DNA from: Gnetum montanum
Lineage: Eukaryota > Streptophyta > Gnetopsida > Gnetales > Gnetaceae
Assembly (NCBI GenBank): GCA_015680685.1
Contig: MNCI01006920.1
Coordinates: 60,951-124,950, forward strand
Length of the DNA stretch: 64,000 nucleotides
Direction of reading: 5' to 3'
The notes below the pieces were generated by a model, which was not told the origin of the DNA, did not search any database, and saw only the letters and a program-made list of their open reading frames with translations. This document shows positions 58,201-64,000 of the stretch, piece by piece; within the stretch, counting starts at the first letter, position 1; every line of letters starts with the position of its first letter. The position numbers were made by a program, and so were the translations under genes.

Positions 58201-59559
58201 TTAATACCAACTTTTATCTCCTCCTTGTGATGATAATTACAAGGCTTAGATGTTCTTTTAAAAAATTGAATTTAGGTGTTTGCTAGTTTGTGGAAGCACC
58301 AATACCTCCAAATAAACTCAATGATTATAAAGAACTATGTGTTTTGGACTATCATCTAGTATAAATTTCATAATATTCCATTTTGGGAGGTTAATAAAAA
58401 ATTGTAAATTTATGAAAAGATTCAGGCCTTTTACTATATTCTATAAGGAAATAAATTTTTAGCTATATCAAAGTTACTTAGTTTATGAAATCTTGATCAT
58501 ATCCTACATGTAGTGACCATCCTTTTAATTAATGCTTAGTTGCAATTTAATAGATGTATTACCAATCTTCCCTACAGAGAAAGTCCCACAAGAAAAATAA
58601 GAAATAGAACAAGATTCAATGGATTTATAGGAATATAATAGTAAAATTGCATAAAATATTAAACATTGAAGATGAGATACTATTGAGATGAGTAAACACT
58701 TTGGAAAATAAAGCTATTTGAATTAGTTAGTAATGCCAAAAATTGCTAAATCCTTGGCTTAAACAAGTGATTAAAAATTATAAGAAACAACCTATAAGGC
58801 ACACTATGATCTTGATTGCTAACTAAGTAACAATGATAAAGTAATAAAATAAAAATAACTTATTGAATAGAGGTAAATGAGTTGAATCAAAGTTGAGCTT
58901 AAAATTTCCTTATACAAAAATCTTTCTTCAATATGTAAGAGCTAGTTCCTCCTAGATCCCCCTAGCCAACTGTACTTAACAAATATTCTTTGAGCTTTAT
59001 ATAATAGCCTCTAGAAATTACAATAGTTATAAGAGTTGAGGCCACAATGGCCTCACCTTCTCCTCATATAATTGTAGGCCATTGGATAACTATTTTATTT
59101 CTTAATAAATTTTCCTCATTCTTTGAATCTAAAGTCCCTAGACTAATAACTATTATGATTTAAATGAGCATTAACAACCTAATTAATTGTATCTAGTTTA
59201 GTATCATTAAGCTTCTTAAAGATTCCTTTAGTGCTTCTTTTTCTCAAACTTGATTCAATTATGAAATTTGTTATGTTTGTTGAAGTAGCTCTCGCATTGG
59301 ATTAGACTTATTTCAATTCAAGCTTCACTTCTTATTGGTAGTTTCATTCATGATTCTAGTAACTGACATCATCATATCCAAATACTCCTAGTTGTACTAA
59401 GGTAATGGTTGTCTTTTAGCTTTAACTAAATTGAACAATTCCCACACATTTCTTTCCACCTACATACATATGGCTTATTTCACTCATGAATTTTTAGGAA
59501 GTTTGGAGTTATTACTTTGCACTTTAATGCCAGCTCTGTGCTACTCTTAGCTCTATTTT
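58201..59559. other. AT-rich interval without a recognised gene
   Basis: Short frames only. Possibly the 5' untranslated part or LTR of the gag-protease remnant. Confidence 0.4.
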
Positions 59560-60760
59560 GGTTCTTAGATTTATTCATCTATGGCTCTATGACTTGAAAT
59601 CCATCCTTTGTTCTTCAACTTGCTTTTAGATAGGTTTTTGAGCTTAGTTCTTGCCACATGTTATGAGCTTTGGTTTTTTCTTGAGCCACTTCATTAAAAT
59701 CTTATTCTGATGTAAGCTTGTAGAATCATTTTTTGATCTTCTTATGGAGTTGATTTTTGGTTCTTTGAATTGTTGACATGGTAAAATGTTTCTTGAGATT
59801 CCTTATAGAATTTGATTTTTGGTTCTTAAGCTCCTCTAAAGATTTCTTTTAGGATCAAATTTAGCTTTATGAATGTAGTAACTTTTGAGAAACTGATGTG
59901 GCAAAGACAAATTTAAGCTTTTTCATAAGGCTAATTTTTAGCTTTATAAATTGATCTATGGCTTGATTTTGTAGAACCATTTTATGCTTGCTTGTAGAAT
60001 ACAATTTTAGCTACACGAGTAATTCCTTTTCTCCAAAGTTGACGTGGTAGTGCTACTTTCACACTTGGTCGTAGAACGAATTGAGCTTTCACATCATGAT
60101 ACATGACGTCATCTTAATTGCTAATTTATCAAAGTAGAAGCAAGTGCATAATTTTTTTTAAGAGCTTTTGCATACTTCTTTGTTTATAGAGCCTTTTCAT
60201 GGAACAAATTTTTGGCTCTAAAAATACTTTACCACCTAATAAAGCTAATGTGTAGAACTAAAATGTGCAATCCTTGTAGAGCCATTTTCTAGTTCTACAA
60301 ATAACACCTCATTTTGAGCTTTTTCTTTGAATTATGATGTAGGAGCTAGTGTGGTAGAACTAATTTCTTCCTCACTTGTAGACCTAATTTTGGTTTTAAA
60401 AACCATATGATCAAACTCATATGTGTTGTTGTTGACTTGTCAAAGTGAAAATAACTTAAGAGATTATTTACAGAGTGCTTTCATAGAATAATTCTTCAAC
60501 ATCATGAAACTTTCCATCTAAATAGAACTAACTTGGTAGAACCATTTTCTACACTTTTCTATAGAATTAGTTCATGGTTCTACTAACCCACTTCACATGA
60601 TAGCTTATGTGTTACATGGGATACACATACATAAAGCTTAGTTCAATATTTCCTAATGATTTAATCTTGTGAAGCTAAGTCAAGTAGAACCATTTTGTAG
60701 AGCCAAGTTTTGGTTCTATGAGCCTCCTTTATGAGTTAATGTGGTAGTCATACTTAGGAA
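59560..60760 (+). repeat. Degenerate tandem array, units of roughly 100-130 bases
   Basis: Similar word order recurs at least eight times: GTAGAACCATTTT, then CTTGTAGAA, then TTTTTGGTTCT or ATTTTGGTTCTA, then TGATGTGG or GACGTGGTAG. Examples lie near 59720, 59790, 59960, 60050, 60280, 60340, 60530 and 60690. Units are too diverged to fix an exact period by eye. There is no coding potential. Confidence 0.6.
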
Positions 60761-61269
60761 ATGTTTCCTTCAAAATAATTATTGAAGTCCTTTGAAAAGT
60801 TAATCTATGATTTTATTTTTCTACTTCTCTTACCAAAATGATTCTAAAGAATTAAATTAGATTTAGATCAAGCCCCTTTTTCCTAAAATGATAGGATTTC
60901 TTTTTGCACTCAACTATTTGTTCTAATTCTAATTTTGTATTAGGATGAAATTGGTCTTTAAGCTCTGTGTATCCATTTTTAATAGTCTCATCTTATTTAG
61001 CAAATAGATGTTGACCTTTTGGTATGTCAAAATCTTAGAAAATAGAGTATGTGGAAAATGTGCTTGTGGTCTTACAAGATTAAGAAAGAATATGATAAGG
61101 ACTCTATGAGATTAAAACAAAATGTTAGATGAAGAAATCATGAGTGAGACAAAATATTCATGGTACCTAGATAAGGAGCAAGATGAGATTGAAATGAGAG
61201 CTAAGTTGCAAATTTGAGATGACAAGAATTCTCAACTAGAAAACAAAGATTACAAGATGTCAAGGATGT
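60761..61269. other. Interval without a recognised feature
   Basis: AT-rich, no open frame of note, and no clear match to the elements on either side. Confidence 0.4.
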
Positions 61270-62800
61270 ATGACACAAGCTAAATGAAGTTGTTTTGGTA
61301 TTCACCTAGACATCCCAAAAGATTAGCAGGTGTCCCAGAGGCAAAAGCTTTGTATTAGGCTTGACATCCCACATAAACAACAAACATCCAATTGCTATTA
61401 AGATTTCCTAGCAAGGATGTTCCAAGCGAGATACCCCACCTAGGACATCCCAAGTGACTGGGACATCCTGCATGCAAGTGACCAATTTTTAGTGAGACAT
61501 CCCATGCTTGAATAGGACATTCCAACTAGCTGTTTCCTAGTTGTTAAATGAATTTCAAGGGCTATTTTAGAAGGAAAATGAATATAAAATGCAATGAAAT
61601 CCTTGTGAAAATGATAAGAAATATTCATTTTAATATTCATTCATTGTATTAATCAATTGAATTATTTTATTTCTCATTTCCGTATCATTTGTGATTTATT
61701 TTTGTATTATAAGAGCTTCAAAGCAAGGAAATTTTATAGCTTAGTTACATTCTTTCCATGATTCTTTTTCTCTCTTTGTAAGCCTTGTAGGATTGATGTG
61801 CTTCTTGTGAGAAGAAATCTTATGAGCTTGTTGGGACCTTTTAGGATTGAGTATGTTTCCAGTGAGAAAACACTCCTTGTAGAACTCATGTCATTGTAAA
61901 GATTGTGAGATCTTTGAAACTAAATTTTGAGCTATTTGTGTATCATGAACTTAGAAGAGAGGTTGAATAAGTTCTCAATTAAAATTTCTATAGCCACCAA
62001 AATCAAACATATTTTTTTATGTGATTTTCCAACTTGGGTACTTTCACACTCAAAGGGTAGATTCCATGCACACCTCTAGAATTTGTTGCTTCAAAAATGT
62101 GGTTTGAAGGATATGACAATGTTTATAAGATTTGAGCTCTTCTCTGGAGTGTTTCATTGCTACAAAACCACTTAACCATACAAAATCTTAATAAGCTAAA
62201 AATGTGGTTATAAGGATCCCACAACCTTGACAAACATGAGCTTTTCACTGGACTGTTTTGTCCTTGTAAAATCACTCAACCTTTCATAGTCTTGACAATC
62301 TCAATGAAGATGCCTTCTCTTAAGAAGCATATCAATCCCACAAGACTACAAAGAAAGAAAGAAAAAGATCAAGGAGAAATTTTAGCTTGATTTACAAAGT
62401 CCTTGCAATGAGTCTCAATACAACCAATACATACAAAAGATAATACAATGAAGGACAAACACAAAATATCTTTGAGTATCCTTTGATATATTTTACAATG
62501 AATAGTACTTGTACCTTTTCCAAGAATTTTACTTCATCTTATACCCTTTGAGTTTACAAAAATTCTTCAGAATTCATGCAACAACTATTAAAAGACTAGT
62601 TTAGACATGTAGTTTGAGGATGAGACATCTAACTGAAATCACCCTTAATGTAGGAGAGACATCTACCTGAAAGTGGAGATGTCTATAGTGAGATGTCTAA
62701 CTTGAGATGTCTATTCTCCAAGATAGATATCTACTATTTTTATGAGACATCGAATTTGCTTACATACTTTTAGATCTAGAGAATTCCTTTGTCATTTTGA
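61270..62800. mobile_element. Two LTR-like sequences in inverted orientation
   Basis: The left part (61270-61930) has many GACATCCC/GGACATCC motifs, then GTAGGATTGATGTGCTTCTT (61788-61807). The right part (62290-62780) has the complement of that block (AAGAAGCATATCAATCCCAC, about 62322) and then GAGACATCT/GAGATGTCT motifs. Between them a unit of about 100 bases (AAAATGTGGTT...CACTTAACC) is repeated twice (62095-62285). It fits two related solo LTRs or LTR pieces placed head to head. Ends and target duplications were not determined. Confidence 0.45.
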
Positions 62801-64000
62801 CATCTTAGCAGTTCTTGTAACATCTTTGTTTGGCTCATAGATTCTATTTCCATTCATGCTCTCATCTTGTCCACTTATTGTTCATTTCGACATCTCAACA
62901 TGAATCTCATTCTAATTTAGCTCTTCTTTGTTGTTTGGGATTTTCATTTGAAGTCCTTGCTCATTATACTCTTTCATGGTGCTACAAGATTACAATCACA
63001 TAGACACATTCTACATTCTCCATTTTTTCTAAGGTTTTGACATACTAAAAGGTTAATAATCTCCTCCTTTTTGGTGATGTTGAAAAATTAAGAAAATGGG
63101 TTAATAATTCCAATGATATATAAGTTATATGATAAAAAATAAAAGTATTTAAGATGTATAAATTCCAAATGTAGTAGAGGATACTACTGGAATAGGGATA
63201 ACAAGGCTTAAGTTAATGGGTCCAAATTACATGAGTCCATAAGATAGAAAACTAATAACATTATGCGGTATCCACCATATGATATATCCAAGAGGAAAAA
63301 CTAATAACCTATTTCCAATGCTTAAACTTCTTGAAACACACACACACACACACACACACANATACAACAACTACACAAATTCTTTTGCTTTTTGGACATC
63401 ACCAAAAAGGAAGGAACCATCAAGAGTGTCTATCAACTAACCTTGGTGTAACCATTAGAGTCATCATTGGAGGTATTTGCTACATGAGAGGACCTATATG
63501 TCTTCTCTTCATCATCATCACTACTAGTGCTAGTGTTGGTGCTAGAGATATGTTTCTCATCATCATCATCTAAAGATGAAACTGTGACAGGAGCACTATA
63601 GGGCTATAGCTTCACCCAAAACTAAGATGATGCACTTGGATGTGATGGATCCTACTAAGAAAATGAGGAAGCATCCTTTCTCTAGTATGTAATAGGATAA
63701 GTTGATTTTCACTACAATGTGGTCCCAAAGGTCCTCTCCATCTCCTACTACTCAAAGGTTTGAGGAGCACCCTCATGAATATGAGAACTAGGTCCAAGCT
63801 ATACAAGATCAAGAAATTGCCTTTGGATATGTGCTAGTAGCACATCAAGATCCTCAAAATTAGAGGCATTTTCCAAGTCATATGCTCAAGATGGCATAGC
63901 AATTGTAGAATGCTTAGCTAGTATGGGATAGCCCTCCTCACTATTTGACATGAGAGGGATGGTAATCTCTTCAAATTACTACCCATTTGGAGGAAGAGGT
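62801..64000. other. Interval without a recognised gene, cut by window end
   Basis: Short frames at 63331-63573 (plus) and 63612-63812 (minus) show no motif. 63640-63960 has slightly higher GC and could be a decayed gag-like sequence, but no signature is visible. Confidence 0.35.
63336..63361. repeat. CA microsatellite
   Basis: Uninterrupted CA run of about 25 bases ending in an ambiguous base at 63361. Confidence 0.95.

Noticed and set aside
1-64000. CRISPR array, prokaryotic operons or phage genes
   Set aside because: No direct repeats with unique spacers, no ribosome-binding-site-spaced gene rows; introns and plant transposons indicate nuclear plant DNA.

Overview
The window looks like nuclear DNA of a seed plant with a large, transposon-filled genome. 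A conifer or other gymnosperm is my best guess. The evidence is AT-rich sequence dominated by old Ty3/gypsy, Ty1/copia, LINE, SINE and foldback elements, many nested and decayed by transitions, plus a few plant genes and gene fragments with GT-AG introns. There are no bacterial-type operons, no CRISPR array and no tRNA or rRNA gene that I can support. Positions 24221-24815 are an assembly gap.

Layout. 1-0.8 kb: end of an LTR of the main Ty3/gypsy family (called family A here). 4.3-7.7 kb: the one clearly intact gene, an intronless leucine-rich-repeat receptor-like protein on the minus strand, with TATA box, poly(A) signal and short repeats on both sides. 8-16.1 kb: AT-rich filler with a broken copia polyprotein. 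16.134-28.848 kb: a complete but dead family A element on the minus strand, with two LTRs, a PBS, a PPT and a 5-bp target duplication (CCTTC). A 2.78-kb solo LTR of a different family, with its own duplication (ATTTT), sits inside its pol gene. 30.501-31.418 kb: a solo LTR of family A (duplication TTCAT). 32.6-33.9 kb: LINE-like and foldback debris.

34.3-38.8 kb is the most gene-like stretch. It holds three E2F-like sites and two well-formed 5' exons of an EXO1-type nuclease, a GC-rich ARM-repeat fragment of a U-box (PUB) E3 ligase, nested foldback elements, and a secreted Root-cap-like first exon with one in-frame stop. The rest of EXO1 is not visible. It may lie beyond a very long intron or be lost.

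38.9-46.5 kb: tandem duplications, a GC-rich island, a 526-bp near-perfect foldback element, a LINE broken by a SINE and an LTR-like insert, another family A LTR with its PBS, a second LINE on the minus strand and two more SINE-like copies. 46.563 to about 55 kb: a second, older family A element on the plus strand (5' LTR, gag, protease, RT/RNase H, integrase, 3' region), whose 3' LTR I cannot find. 55.9-58.2 kb: gag-protease remnant of another gypsy element on the minus strand. 59.5-60.8 kb: a degenerate tandem array. 61.3-62.8 kb: two LTR-like sequences in inverted orientation sharing an iterated ACATC motif. Past 62.8 kb I see only a CA microsatellite.

No multi-gene pathway or cooperating operon is encoded. 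The most unusual signal is a cluster of GATATC-centred palindromes just upstream of the TATA box in the family A LTRs. It is clear in four of the six copies and degraded in the other two.
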